Part shown: positions 21,301 through 29,063 of the stretch, piece by piece
How positions within the stretch are numbered: position 1 is the first letter of the stretch
Layout of the letters: the number at the start of each line of letters is the position of its first letter
Notes under the pieces: model-generated
What the model saw: the letters and a program-made list of their open reading frames with translations, nothing else
What the model was told of the DNA's origin: nothing
The model's database searches: none
Translations under genes and position numbers: made by a program
DNA from: UBA9300 sp964577305
GTDB taxonomy: Bacteria; Bacteroidota; Bacteroidia; Bacteroidales; VadinHA17
Reading direction: 5' to 3'
DNA: 64,000 bases
Assembly: GCA_964577305.1 (NCBI GenBank)
Contig: CAZNYS010000002.1
Span: 61,995 to 125,994 of the forward strand

Positions 21301-22900
21301 GGACGAATTACTTAGGCAAGATCTTAATTCACTTGAAGAACCAAGCTTCTTTAGTACACATATGCTTAATGATACTATTAGTTTTAGTGCAAGCACTGGA
21401 AAATATTTGCTGGAAGAAGAAAAAATAATTGTAAATAATGTTAACTATATTCCTGTAGCTGATGCACTTATACAACCGGAAAACGGCACATTACGCATAA
21501 ACAGAGGTGCTAAAACCGATCCCATAGATAATGCAATAATAGCAATCAACAACAAGCATATTATCCATGACGCAAGTGTTGATATTATGAGGAGCACAAG
21601 GTATATGGCAAGTGGTATTTACGATTATATTGATGAAACGGGAGCAATACAGCCTATTAAGTTTGATGAAATAATCGTGGATTCTCTTCGATCTGAAGGC
21701 AGGGGCCATATTCCGGGATTCGACAATTTTATGCTGAGCCCCAATTTCACGTTCCAGGGAGATGTTAGTTTTACCAATGACATAAATCAAATATATTTCC
21801 TTGGCAGTGCAGGTATAGTGCATAATTGCGATCATATAGGTTCTTCACCCATGAGGTTTGAAAGTCATATTAATCCTGATTACGTTATGATCCCGGTAGA
21901 TGATAAACCACGGGATATTAACGGTAACCTTATTACTGTTGGAACCTATATAACTATTGACTCAGCACATATTTATTCTTCCTTCCTGTCCCCTGGGAAA
22001 TCATGGAGCGATACGCCCCTGGTAAAAGCCAATGGATATATTATTTATGATAATGAAGAAGGAAAATATAAGGTGGCAGAAAAAGAAAAGCTTGCTAATC
22101 CTTTGTTGCCGGGAAGCCTTATTACTTTCGACAGGAACACCTGCGAAGTATACAGCGAAGGCCCTGTTGACCTTGGACTTGATTGTGGGCTCCTGAATAT
22201 AATCAGTGCCGGACAGGTAAATCATAAAACAGATTCAAACCTGGTGGAGCTTGATGTTATTGTTGCACTCGATTTCCATTTTTCAGAACCAGCGCTCAAA
22301 ATAATGACTGACGAGATTAGGTTTATTCCAACACTTGAACCTGTAGATATCAGCAGTAATACATATAACAAAGCAATGCAAAACCTTCTGGGGAGCGAAG
22401 CAGCAGCCACACTAAAAGAGGAAATGGACCTGTTTGGTGTGTCACGATCACTTCCCGAAAGTTTTCAACCCGAGTTGGTACTAAATGATCTCAAACTGGT
22501 GTGGAACCAGGATTACCAGTCGTACAGATCAGTAGGCAGCATAGGTGTAGGTTTCATCGGAACACAAGCAATGAATATATATGTTGATGGCTTTGTCGAA
22601 TTTCAAAAACGACGCTCTGGCGACCTGCTCGATGTTTATCTGAAGGTTGATGATGCAACATGGTACTGGTTCAGCTATACAAGGGGCGTATTGATGGCAC
22701 TCTCAGGAAATAACAGTTTTAATTTAACACTTACTGAAGAAAGAACAGGCGACAGGCGTCATCCCGATCACTCTATTCGTACCCCTTACACCTATATGGT
22801 TGGGGTGCAGGATCGTCTGGATAATTTCCTGAGAAGAATGAGACAGGACGAACAGGATGAAGGTATCATGGAAGATCCGATCGATTACCGGAATAATTAG
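18392..22900 (+). CDS. Very large exported beta-rich protein of unknown function
   Basis: 1502 residues with a signal peptide (MKQVLIITVLSFVLSLSFSVNAQ). I do not recognise a named domain. Most of it is strand-rich with recurring units of the form 'G-G-L/I...F-F-P-D-S', for example 'GKGSLNYLSASVESDEFRFF' near residue 775 and 'SGSGKINLKDSYLDGNNFSF' near 865. A segment at about 450-530 ('DDLAKWMNQPHEYVMALC' then 'NKGFLFFDRINNEVTIKQ') looks like a winged helix, odd for an exported protein. The C-terminus is well kept ('VGSIGVGFIGTQAMNIYVDG'). It is placed between tpiA and rsmE. A surface or envelope role is inferred only from the signal peptide. Confidence 0.85.
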   Translation: MKQVLIITVLSFVLSLSFSVNAQVRSSFSGETESFSSELVSFMEPNLNDEQVLLLNSFVTAWDSTLITPGSRNLIIAASKNIEGKRMRPRPHFIDFISTLMTFINYDVDAEEFNIWLEGLINLAQNPEIRVSDVASFISSASSLISEKVIYRSNSVTWKTTSNRFTFSNDSAFIVTLPESDIICYAQRDSTIIYDTRGSYNPVSRIWQGDGGIITWSKAGYSADDVYARAGHYLIDLTTTSFEMDSVLLTNKTYFDEPVYGRLNDRAVNISKPENARFPKFETYQKTFVLDDLYEDIDFSGGLAFEGAVVYGRGESYQPAIIKMYRNDTLCVKAEANSLIFNKESIQTQSTAFTLYLNEDSIFHSDIAFSFNVPERELNTFKSRFPTSNSPYFNSYHMMDMYFEYLTWDMDESIITLSRARGASIGQAYFESTSYFSEQEFLSLMGIDDYHPLFRLKEFAEWYYNETFPIDDLAKWMNQPHEYVMALCVDLANKGFLFFDRINNEVTIKQKLYDYISAFRKNKDYDVMSIFSETRNPLDNATLNIRNYKMSIEGVPGIFLSDSQNVRIYPYDRSIELEKNRAFEFNGVVQAGMITVFGNEFKFNYDTFKIKLTKVDSIMLSIETEDIDEQGRALARKIEDLIQMTNAELLIDQPNNKSGLASLEQYPMFYAYSESYVFYNRIPGLEGVYPKSDYYFKLEPFTFENTDRLRQSDLELKGAFFGGKIIEPLDQTLTLQHDNSLGFSYNIPEEGVDIYGGKARAFDTIEMSNLGMKGKGSLNYLSASVESDEFRFFPDSVLATTKKITVASNTVFPEVIADAADIKWYPDNDEFYINPLNNETFSMFDNGTSLNGTLLLKSTGLSGSGKINLKDSYLDGNNFSFTPSSIYTDSASYNLKSISGSGFAFIADDASVQIDFKNQKSTFSLNSDSSLVKFPEVNYICTMTDFEYDMQEKVLAMIQRGKEESKLMRPDELLRQDLNSLEEPSFFSTHMLNDTISFSASTGKYLLEEEKIIVNNVNYIPVADALIQPENGTLRINRGAKTDPIDNAIIAINNKHIIHDASVDIMRSTRYMASGIYDYIDETGAIQPIKFDEIIVDSLRSEGRGHIPGFDNFMLSPNFTFQGDVSFTNDINQIYFLGSAGIVHNCDHIGSSPMRFESHINPDYVMIPVDDKPRDINGNLITVGTYITIDSAHIYSSFLSPGKSWSDTPLVKANGYIIYDNEEGKYKVAEKEKLANPLLPGSLITFDRNTCEVYSEGPVDLGLDCGLLNIISAGQVNHKTDSNLVELDVIVALDFHFSEPALKIMTDEIRFIPTLEPVDISSNTYNKAMQNLLGSEAAATLKEEMDLFGVSRSLPESFQPELVLNDLKLVWNQDYQSYRSVGSIGVGFIGTQAMNIYVDGFVEFQKRRSGDLLDVYLKVDDATWYWFSYTRGVLMALSGNNSFNLTLTEERTGDRRHPDHSIRTPYTYMVGVQDRLDNFLRRMRQDEQDEGIMEDPIDYRNN

Positions 22901-22904
22901 ATAT

Positions 22905-23609
22905 ATGCAACTGTTCTATTCAAATAAACTGAACGATAACCTGTTTGCTTTCGATGAAAATGAATCAAAACACATCATTACAGTTCTGAGACATAAAACC
23001 GGAGACAATATTCATGTTACTGACGGTTCAGGTAATATGTACAGGGCAAAAATAATTAATGAGAACCCGCGACAATGCCTCGCTTCGGTTACCGATACCA
23101 TACCATCATTTAATAAGCATAATTATTACCTCCACATTGCTATAGCGCCAACGAAAAACGCGGAAAGGATGGAATGGTTTGTTGAAAAAACTGTGGAACT
23201 GGGAATTGATGAAATAAGCCCGGTAATATGTGAACATTCAGAAAGAAAAAGAATAAATAAAGTAAGACTTGAGAAAATAGCAATATCGGCAATGAAGCAA
23301 TCATTTAAAACACATATTACTAAGATAAATGATATTATATACTTTCATGATTTTATAAAAACCAGGTTCGATGGTAAGAAGTTAATTGCACATCTTGATA
23401 ATAAACATGCAACCGAAAGCCTGGCTCTAAATTATTCAAGGAGTGAAAATGCCCTTATCATGATTGGTCCCGAGGGAGATTTCAGTAGAAAAGAAATAAA
23501 TACGGCCGTTGAAAACAATTATATCCCTGTGAGCCTGGGCAACAGTCGTTTAAGAACAGAAACAGCAGGCATTACAGCCTGCTGCTGGGTTTACTATACA
23601 AATCAGTGA
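22905..23609 (+). CDS. rsmE: 16S rRNA m3U1498 methyltransferase RsmE
   Basis: Methylates U1498 of 16S rRNA. A SPOUT-fold protein of 234 residues. ATG 22905, four bases after the previous stop, gives the usual 'MQLFYSNKLNDNLFAFDENES-KHI' N-terminal PUA-like part. The C-terminal SPOUT knot shows 'IMIGPEGDFSRKEI' and 'VSLGNSRLRTETAGITACC'. An upstream in-frame ATG at 22857 lies inside the preceding gene and is rejected. Its 3' end overlaps the tail of the small minus-strand gene at 23603-23770 by seven bases. Confidence 0.95.
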   Translation: MQLFYSNKLNDNLFAFDENESKHIITVLRHKTGDNIHVTDGSGNMYRAKIINENPRQCLASVTDTIPSFNKHNYYLHIAIAPTKNAERMEWFVEKTVELGIDEISPVICEHSERKRINKVRLEKIAISAMKQSFKTHITKINDIIYFHDFIKTRFDGKKLIAHLDNKHATESLALNYSRSENALIMIGPEGDFSRKEINTAVENNYIPVSLGNSRLRTETAGITACCWVYYTNQ

Positions 23610-23770
23610 TCGTTTATTCCTGGCTTCAACCGTCCTGATTCCCGCAGAGCCTGGTCGAGTATCCACTCAATCTGGGCATTTGTACTACGAAATTCATCCG
23701 ATGCCCATTTCTCAAGGGCCTTCAGCTTAACCGGATCTATCCGTAATGCAAATGCTTTTTTCTTACTCAT
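23603..23770 (-). CDS. Small Arc/ribbon-helix-helix-like protein downstream of the SPFH gene
   Basis: A 55-residue ORF. It begins MSKKKAFALRIDPVKLKALE and continues with 'KWASDEFRSTNAQIEWILDQ', ending GRLKPGINDH. The pattern of a short basic strand (KAFALRIDP) followed by two helices with 'N-A-Q-I-E-W-I-L' is typical of Arc/MetJ ribbon-helix-helix DNA-binding proteins. ATG 23770 lies four bases after the stop of the SPFH gene, so the two form one operon. This pairing is, from memory, common in Bacteroidota. It probably regulates or marks the SPFH protein, but its target is not known. Confidence 0.8.
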   Translation of the reverse strand: MSKKKAFALRIDPVKLKALEKWASDEFRSTNAQIEWILDQALRESGRLKPGINDH

Positions 23771-23774
23771 ATTT

Positions 23775-24629
23775 TTACTGGTGTAATGTTCCTGTATTTA
23801 CTACAGGCGTTGCATCCTTGTCGCCACATAGAACAACCATCAGGTTGCTTACCATAGCAGCCTTTTTTTCTTCATCAAGCTCAACTATTTCCTTTTCACT
23901 TAATTGATCAAGTGCCATTTGGACCATAGATACAGCTCCCTCAACTATCTTAAACCTCGCAGCAACAACAGCAGTAGCCTGCTGACGCCTGAGCATAGCC
24001 CCTGCAATCTCCTCCGAGTAAGCTATATAGTTTATCCTTGCTTCGATAACATGAATGCCTGCCATTTCAAGCCTTTCGCGTATTTCTTTCTCTAATTCAT
24101 TATTCACCTCTTCTCCCCCGCTTCTCAGTGTTATCTCCGCATCTTCATCCTCAAAATTATCATAAGGATATATCCCTGCCAGCTTCCTTATGGCAGCATC
24201 ACTCTGCACATATACAAAGTGTTCAAAATCGTCCACCTCGAAAGCAGCTTTATAGGTGTCCTCTACCTTCCATACAAGAACACAACCTATCTTTATGGGA
24301 TTACCGATTTTGTCATTTACCTTTATCGTCTCACTATCAAAATTACGGGCCCTGAGCGAAATCTTTTTACGTACATAAAAAGGATTCACCCAGAAAAATC
24401 CATTTGCCTTAATAGTTCCCTTATAAGCACCAAATAAAACCGTGACACATGATTCATTCGGGTTAACAACGGTAAAACCTATTGATACAAAAATAAATAA
24501 TATAGCCAGCACTAAACCCAGCCAGACTATTTCATTAAGGAATCCAAGGATTGATCCTGTAAGGATTATCAGCTCCGCAAGCAGGAACAGGTAACCCGAC
24601 ACCGGTTTGAATATTTTTTCTTTTGACAT
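23775..24629 (-). CDS. SPFH/Band 7 domain membrane protein
   Basis: 284 residues. Two hydrophobic helices at about 10-55 ('LFLLAELIILTGSILGFL', 'LVLAILFIFVSIGFTVV') precede an SPFH/Band 7 domain (about 55-230), with 'VVNPNESCVTVLFGAYKGTI', 'GCVLVWKVEDTYKAAFEVDD' and 'ARINYIAYSEEIAGAMLRRQ'. A Glu-rich helix follows. Proteins of this group form oligomeric membrane scaffolds, often near proteases, but its partners here are unknown. It is co-transcribed with the 55-residue Arc-like protein. Confidence 0.92.
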   Translation of the reverse strand: MSKEKIFKPVSGYLFLLAELIILTGSILGFLNEIVWLGLVLAILFIFVSIGFTVVNPNESCVTVLFGAYKGTIKANGFFWVNPFYVRKKISLRARNFDSETIKVNDKIGNPIKIGCVLVWKVEDTYKAAFEVDDFEHFVYVQSDAAIRKLAGIYPYDNFEDEDAEITLRSGGEEVNNELEKEIRERLEMAGIHVIEARINYIAYSEEIAGAMLRRQQATAVVAARFKIVEGAVSMVQMALDQLSEKEIVELDEEKKAAMVSNLMVVLCGDKDATPVVNTGTLHQ

Positions 24630-24675
24630 TGTTGTAAATATTGGTTAAAAAACAAATGATATTATTATAATATCA

Positions 24676-24707
24676 CAAATATATCACATTAAAATATTAA
24701 ATGCAAA
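24676..24707 (-). promoter_or_regulatory. Bacteroidota promoter (-33 TTTG, -7 TATATTTG) for the SPFH operon
   Basis: On the minus strand, TTTG at 24704-24707 and TATATTTG at 24676-24683 are separated by 20 bases, close to the Bacteroidota consensus. The implied transcription start lies about 40 bases before ATG 24629. The -33 TTTG overlaps the terminator-like hairpin of the upstream sigma-factor unit. Confidence 0.6.
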
Positions 24708-24734
24708 AAAACACAGAAAAAACCCGTGTTTTTT
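24706..24734 (-). terminator. Terminator-like hairpin after the sigma-factor unit
   Basis: AAAAAACAC (24706-24714) and GTGTTTTTT (24726-24734) form a 9-bp stem with an 11-base loop. On the minus strand the stem ends in a T-run, directly downstream of the small ORF ending at 24753. Confidence 0.5.
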
Positions 24735-24752
24735 ATTGATAAGCTCAATAAG

Positions 24753-24956
24753 TCAATATTTATCAAGCTCCTTATCGATATCAAGTAAAAGCTTACTTAT
24801 AATTTTATCATCAGGTTTTTCACTTACATTGTGAAAACCAGTTACCAACTCATGAAAGCCGCATTCAAGGCCATAGGCGTCCGCGAACAGGTCTACTGTT
24901 GATGTATCAATCTGGTAATAATGTAATAACCGGGTAGAGTTTCCATCCATAGGCAA
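24753..24956 (-). CDS. Small hypothetical protein downstream of the sigma factor
   Basis: 67 residues (MPMDGNSTRLLHYYQIDTST...), mainly helical, with an acidic C-terminal helix ending DIDKELDKY. It follows the ECF sigma factor by 53 bases on the same strand and precedes a terminator-like hairpin, which supports it as a real gene. It has no transmembrane helix and no zinc-binding HxxxCxxC motif, so it is not a classical anti-sigma factor, though a regulatory link with the sigma factor is possible. The second Met (MDGNS) is an alternative start. I do not recognise the family. Confidence 0.55.
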   Translation of the reverse strand: MPMDGNSTRLLHYYQIDTSTVDLFADAYGLECGFHELVTGFHNVSEKPDDKIISKLLLDIDKELDKY

Positions 24957-25009
24957 TATTTTTCTTTCTACAAAAAAAACGATGCCATCAGGAATTTATT
25001 GTCAGCAGT

Positions 25010-25597
25010 TTAATTAATTGTGAGATTAAGGCTTTTTTCCTCGATCATTTTGCGCATATTGATCAGTGCATACCTCATTCTGCCCAGGGCTGTATTGATG
25101 CTAACATCGGTCTGTTCAGCTATTTCCTTGAATGACAGGCCGGCATAATGACGCAACATTACCACTTCGCGCTGATCCTCCGGCAATTTTTCAAGAAGGG
25201 TGCGCACATCATTCACAATTTGCTCTTTTACCATGTTATCTTCAATATTATCCTCGGTGAATTTCTTTTCATTGAGAATATCTGACTCATAATCATCATT
25301 GGAAAGCATTCTCATTTGCTTTTCCCTTCTGAAATGGTCGATTATCAGATTATGTGCTATTCTCATCACCCAGGACAGGAATTTACCATTATCAGTATAT
25401 TTACCTGCCTTCAGGGAATGGATTACCTTAAGAAAAGTTTCTTGGAAAATATCTTCAGCAAGGCTTTGTTCTCTCACATATATGGAGATATAAGTAAAAA
25501 CCTTCTTTTTATGACGATGTATGAGATTTTCGATTCCGGAGCGATTACCATTAATGAACTGCCTTACTAACTCCTGGTCAGTGCAATTTGACTTCAT
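25010..25597 (-). CDS. ECF-type RNA polymerase sigma factor
   Basis: 195 residues. The region 2 signature 'LIHRHKKKVFTYISIYVREQ...AEDIFQETFLKVI...FLSWVMRIAHNLIIDHFRREK' covers about 20-90. Region 4 ('LLEKLPEDQREVVMLRHYAG' then 'SFKEIAEQTDVSINTALGRM') covers about 130-180. These recognise -10/-35-type promoters. The gene is divergent from uvrA with a 168-base intergenic region that contains two palindromes, so shared regulation is conceivable. No membrane anti-sigma gene is adjacent; a small 67-residue ORF follows instead. Confidence 0.94.
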   Translation of the reverse strand: MKSNCTDQELVRQFINGNRSGIENLIHRHKKKVFTYISIYVREQSLAEDIFQETFLKVIHSLKAGKYTDNGKFLSWVMRIAHNLIIDHFRREKQMRMLSNDDYESDILNEKKFTEDNIEDNMVKEQIVNDVRTLLEKLPEDQREVVMLRHYAGLSFKEIAEQTDVSINTALGRMRYALINMRKMIEEKSLNLTIN

Positions 25598-25619
25598 TCT
25601 TACTCGTATTGGTTAAGAG

Positions 25620-25744
25620 TAGAATTATTCTATAAGCAGTCCTCCTTTTTTTATTGTTTAACGGTATATTGAAATAACAGTTGCAATTAACTAAAAAAAA
25701 ATTAAAATTAAAAATATTACTTTTATTGTCCTGAAATTTTCAGG
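25620..25744. promoter_or_regulatory. Divergent sigma/uvrA intergenic region with two short palindromes
   Basis: TAGAATTATTCTA (25620-25632, 13-base perfect palindrome) lies 22 bases upstream of the sigma-factor ATG. CCTGAAATTTTCAGG (25730-25744, 15 bases) lies 20 bases upstream of the uvrA ATG. Either could be an operator. No exact TAnnTTTG element is seen for either gene. Confidence 0.35.
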
Positions 25745-25764
25745 AAAAAGGCATTAATTTCTGT

Positions 25765-28566
25765 ATGAATAAGAACAGGACAGACTATATAAGGATCAAA
25801 GGTGCAAGGGTTCACAATCTAAAAAACGTAAGTATAGATATCCCTCAGAATAAGTTAATTGTAATAACCGGGGTATCGGGCTCGGGTAAATCCTCGTTGG
25901 CCTTTGATACAGTTTATGCAGAAGGACAGCGCAGGTACGTGGAAAGTTTATCATCTTATGCAAGGCAATTCCTTGGTCGCATGAACAAGCCCGAGGTTGA
26001 TTTCATCAGTGGCATTCCCCCGGCTATTGCTATTGAGCAGAAGGTAAACACCAGGAATCCACGTTCAACTGTGGGAACTTCCACCGAGATATATGATTAT
26101 TTGCGTTTATTATATGCCAGGATTGGCCGGACCTATTCTCCCGTTTCAGGTAAGGAAGTGAAGCGTCATAGTGTAGATGACGTGGTTGCGTTCGTGTCTA
26201 AGCAAAAGGAGGGCACAAGGATTCTCATTCTTTCTCCAAATACAATACCGGGCAATATTGATCTTAAAGAATACCTCTCATTCCTAAAAAAACAGGGGTT
26301 TAACAGGATAAAATTAGACGACAAAATACTGAAAATAAATGATGACGCTACCGTTAACGGGTATCTTGAACTTAATCAGGAAATAGCCATTGTTATCGAC
26401 AGGATAATATCCGACAACGATCCTGACAATTTGAGCAGGATAGCTGATTCAGTACAAACAGCATTCACAACAGGCAAGGGAAGGTGTATACTGGGGTCAG
26501 AAGAAGAGGATAATCATATATACGAGGAGTTTTCAAATAAATTTGAGGCTGACGGTATTGAGTTCATTGAGCCAAACGAGCATCTTTTCAGCTTTAACAA
26601 TCCACTGGGTGCCTGTCCTGTATGTGAAGGATATGGTAAGATTATAGGTATTGATGAAGAGCTTGTTATACCCAACCAGAATCTTTCAGTATATGATGGT
26701 GCTATTGTATGCTGGAAGGGTGAAAAAATGAAAAAATGGAAAGAGAGGCTGATAAGAAATTCCTCACTTTTTAATTTTCCAATACATAAGCCATGGTATC
26801 AGCTCACTGAGGAACAAAAGCAGCTGGTATGGGACGGCAACAGGTATTTTTATGGGTTGAACAGATTTTTCCGATACCTTGAAAAAAAGAAGTATAAAAT
26901 ACAGTACAGGGTAATGCTGAGCAGGTACAGGGGAAAGACAAGGTGTCCTGAGTGCAATGGCTACCGCTTACGCATAGAGAGTTCGTACGTTAAGATCAAA
27001 GGCAGGGCAATACAGGAGCTCACTTCAGTACCGGTTTCGGAAGTATATGATATCTTCAAACACCTGAAGCTGAACAGGCATGAGGATGAGATAGGCGGAA
27101 GGATTCTCTCTGAGATCAGGTCAAGGCTTGAATTCCTTCTTAATGTCGGCCTTCCATATCTCACCCTGAACAGGTTATCATCAACGTTGTCAGGTGGTGA
27201 GTCACAGAGGATTAACCTGGCTACTTCCCTTGGCAGCAGTCTTATTGGGTCATTGTACATTCTTGACGAACCCAGTATTGGTCTGCATCCCCGCGACACC
27301 AACCTTCTGGTACAGGTCCTGAGGAACCTGAGAGACATAGGCAACACGGTTATAGTGGTTGAACATGAAGAAGAAATAATAACTTCATCAGACCAGGTTA
27401 TTGATATTGGCCCTGAAGCTGGCAGGTTCGGGGGTGAACTGGTTTTTCAGGGTACTATACAGAAGCTTAAGACAGCTAAAACACTTACTGCTGATTATTT
27501 ATCAGGCAGGAAAGAAATACCTGTACCCGCTGTAAGAAGACCATGGAATAATTATATCATCTTAAGGGGTGCAAGGGAAAATAATCTCAAGGATATTGAT
27601 GTAAATTTTCCTCTTAACACAATAACATTGGTTACTGGAGTCAGTGGTTCGGGTAAATCAACCCTGGTAAATGATATTCTTTATCCGGCCTTGCAGAATT
27701 CAATTTCCGGTTTTTCCAGGAAACCTGGCAAATACAGGGTCATCGAAGGGGATATATCTTTACTCAGGGGTATTGAGCTGGTTGATCAGCATCCGATTGG
27801 ACGGTCAAGCAGGTCAAATCCTGTAACATACCTTAAGGCTTTTGATGAGATCCGAAAGCTTTTTGCTGAACAACAGGCTTCAATACAGGGTGATTTCAGG
27901 GCATCACATTTTTCTTTTAATATTGATGGTGGCCGTTGCGATGAATGTAAAGGTGAGGGTACTATAAGGGTTGAAATGCAGTTTATGGCAGATGTTGAAC
28001 TGACATGTGAAGAATGTAAAGGGAAACGGTTTAAAAAAGAAATTCTCGAAGTAAAATACAGGGGCAAAAACATACATGATGTACTTGAAATGACCATTAA
28101 TGAGGCTATTGAATTTTTCAGCTCACAATCCGGTAAAACAGAAAATAAAATTGTTGATCGCTTAAGACCGCTTGCTGATGTTGGTCTTGGTTACGTTAAG
28201 CTTGGTCAGTCTTCCAGTACTCTTTCAGGCGGTGAAAGCCAGAGGGTGAAATTGGCATATTATCTGGGTCAGGAGAGAGTGAATGATCATATTCTTTTCA
28301 TTTTTGACGAGCCAACCACAGGCTTGCATTTTCATGATATAAACAAGTTGCTTAATTCACTAAATGCCCTTGTCGAAAGAGGCCATTCGGTAATACTGAT
28401 AGAGCATAATGTTGAAATGATAAAAAATGCTGACTGGATAATAGACCTTGGTCCTGAAGGAGGCGAAAAAGGTGGTTATGTTGTTTTTGAAGGCGTTCCG
28501 GAAGATATAATTAAATGCAAAAAATCATACACCGGGAAATGGCTCGCAAGAAAAATAAGTAAATAA
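25765..28566 (+). CDS. uvrA: Excinuclease ABC subunit A
   Basis: Damage-recognition ATPase of nucleotide excision repair, 933 residues, the usual length. Two ABC ATPase halves are present: Walker A 'GVSGSGKSSLAFD' near residue 37 and 'GVSGSGKSTLVND' near 628, signature 'TLSGGESQRINLA' and 'TLSGGESQRVKLA'. Zinc-binding motifs are CPVCEGYG near 290, CPECNGYR and the second module CDECKGEG...CEECKGKR. Everything expected of UvrA is visible. It stands alone on the plus strand, divergent from the sigma factor, and ends at a bidirectional terminator. Confidence 0.98.
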   Translation: MNKNRTDYIRIKGARVHNLKNVSIDIPQNKLIVITGVSGSGKSSLAFDTVYAEGQRRYVESLSSYARQFLGRMNKPEVDFISGIPPAIAIEQKVNTRNPRSTVGTSTEIYDYLRLLYARIGRTYSPVSGKEVKRHSVDDVVAFVSKQKEGTRILILSPNTIPGNIDLKEYLSFLKKQGFNRIKLDDKILKINDDATVNGYLELNQEIAIVIDRIISDNDPDNLSRIADSVQTAFTTGKGRCILGSEEEDNHIYEEFSNKFEADGIEFIEPNEHLFSFNNPLGACPVCEGYGKIIGIDEELVIPNQNLSVYDGAIVCWKGEKMKKWKERLIRNSSLFNFPIHKPWYQLTEEQKQLVWDGNRYFYGLNRFFRYLEKKKYKIQYRVMLSRYRGKTRCPECNGYRLRIESSYVKIKGRAIQELTSVPVSEVYDIFKHLKLNRHEDEIGGRILSEIRSRLEFLLNVGLPYLTLNRLSSTLSGGESQRINLATSLGSSLIGSLYILDEPSIGLHPRDTNLLVQVLRNLRDIGNTVIVVEHEEEIITSSDQVIDIGPEAGRFGGELVFQGTIQKLKTAKTLTADYLSGRKEIPVPAVRRPWNNYIILRGARENNLKDIDVNFPLNTITLVTGVSGSGKSTLVNDILYPALQNSISGFSRKPGKYRVIEGDISLLRGIELVDQHPIGRSSRSNPVTYLKAFDEIRKLFAEQQASIQGDFRASHFSFNIDGGRCDECKGEGTIRVEMQFMADVELTCEECKGKRFKKEILEVKYRGKNIHDVLEMTINEAIEFFSSQSGKTENKIVDRLRPLADVGLGYVKLGQSSSTLSGGESQRVKLAYYLGQERVNDHILFIFDEPTTGLHFHDINKLLNSLNALVERGHSVILIEHNVEMIKNADWIIDLGPEGGEKGGYVVFEGVPEDIIKCKKSYTGKWLARKISK

Positions 28567-28568
28567 GA

Positions 28569-28590
28569 AAGGGATCATTACTGATCCCTT
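28569..28590. terminator. Terminator hairpin after uvrA
   Basis: Perfect 9-bp inverted repeat AAGGGATCA-TTAC-TGATCCCTT just after the uvrA stop, between two convergent genes; probably bidirectional. The T-tract is weak. Confidence 0.6.
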
Positions 28591-28613
28591 ACATAATAAT
28601 CATTTTTAATATC

Positions 28614-29057
28614 TTATTGTATCTTGAAGCCAAACATAATAGCAACACATCCGCTTGCCGGATCATCAGACAGTTCTTCAAAGGTGGTAACCTTTATCAC
28701 AAGTTTAAGCTGCTGGCTCGACTCCAGCTTAAAGTCCCATGTCTCGCTAAAATCATTATCTGCGTTTGAATAAAGGATGGTCTTATTGGCATCCATTACT
28801 TTAAACTCAATAGCCGGGAGGTTTTCTGATCCGCATATTGCAACTCTGTATTCCTGATCACTATAGAATGTTTTATACAATTCAGCTTCTTCCCCTTCGA
28901 CCAGGATAGCAGCATGGTAATTGCCGTCGTGTATATAGGGTCCCAGTTCTGCTTTACATATTTTCTTAGCAAACCCTTTGCATTGAGCATTAACAAGGAA
29001 TGAATTAAAAGCAAAGAGTAATGTTAGAATAAAACTTATCTGTATAATTCGTTTCAT
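28614..29057 (-). CDS. Small exported protein, unknown function
   Basis: 147 residues with a signal peptide (MKRIIQISFILTLLFAFNSFLVNAQ). The mature part is Cys-containing ('CKGFAKKICKAELGPY' near 26, 'VAICGSENLPAIEFKV' near 75, 'SGCVAIMFGFKIQ' at the end) and beta-rich, with 'ETWDFKLESSQQLKLVIKVT' resembling a sandwich domain. No named family recognised. It starts 6 bases after the lipoprotein gene at 29064 on the same strand, so the two are an exported pair with probably related roles. Confidence 0.75.
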   Translation of the reverse strand: MKRIIQISFILTLLFAFNSFLVNAQCKGFAKKICKAELGPYIHDGNYHAAILVEGEEAELYKTFYSDQEYRVAICGSENLPAIEFKVMDANKTILYSNADNDFSETWDFKLESSQQLKLVIKVTTFEELSDDPASGCVAIMFGFKIQ

Positions 29058-29063
29058 AATTTC

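Noticed and set aside
18392..22900. LptD/OstA-type lipopolysaccharide transporter
   Set aside because: Some strand repeats look similar, but no conserved LptD motifs, Cys pairs or barrel end signal are visible.
24753..24956. Anti-sigma factor for the adjacent ECF sigma
   Set aside because: No transmembrane helix and no zinc-binding anti-sigma motif; left as hypothetical.
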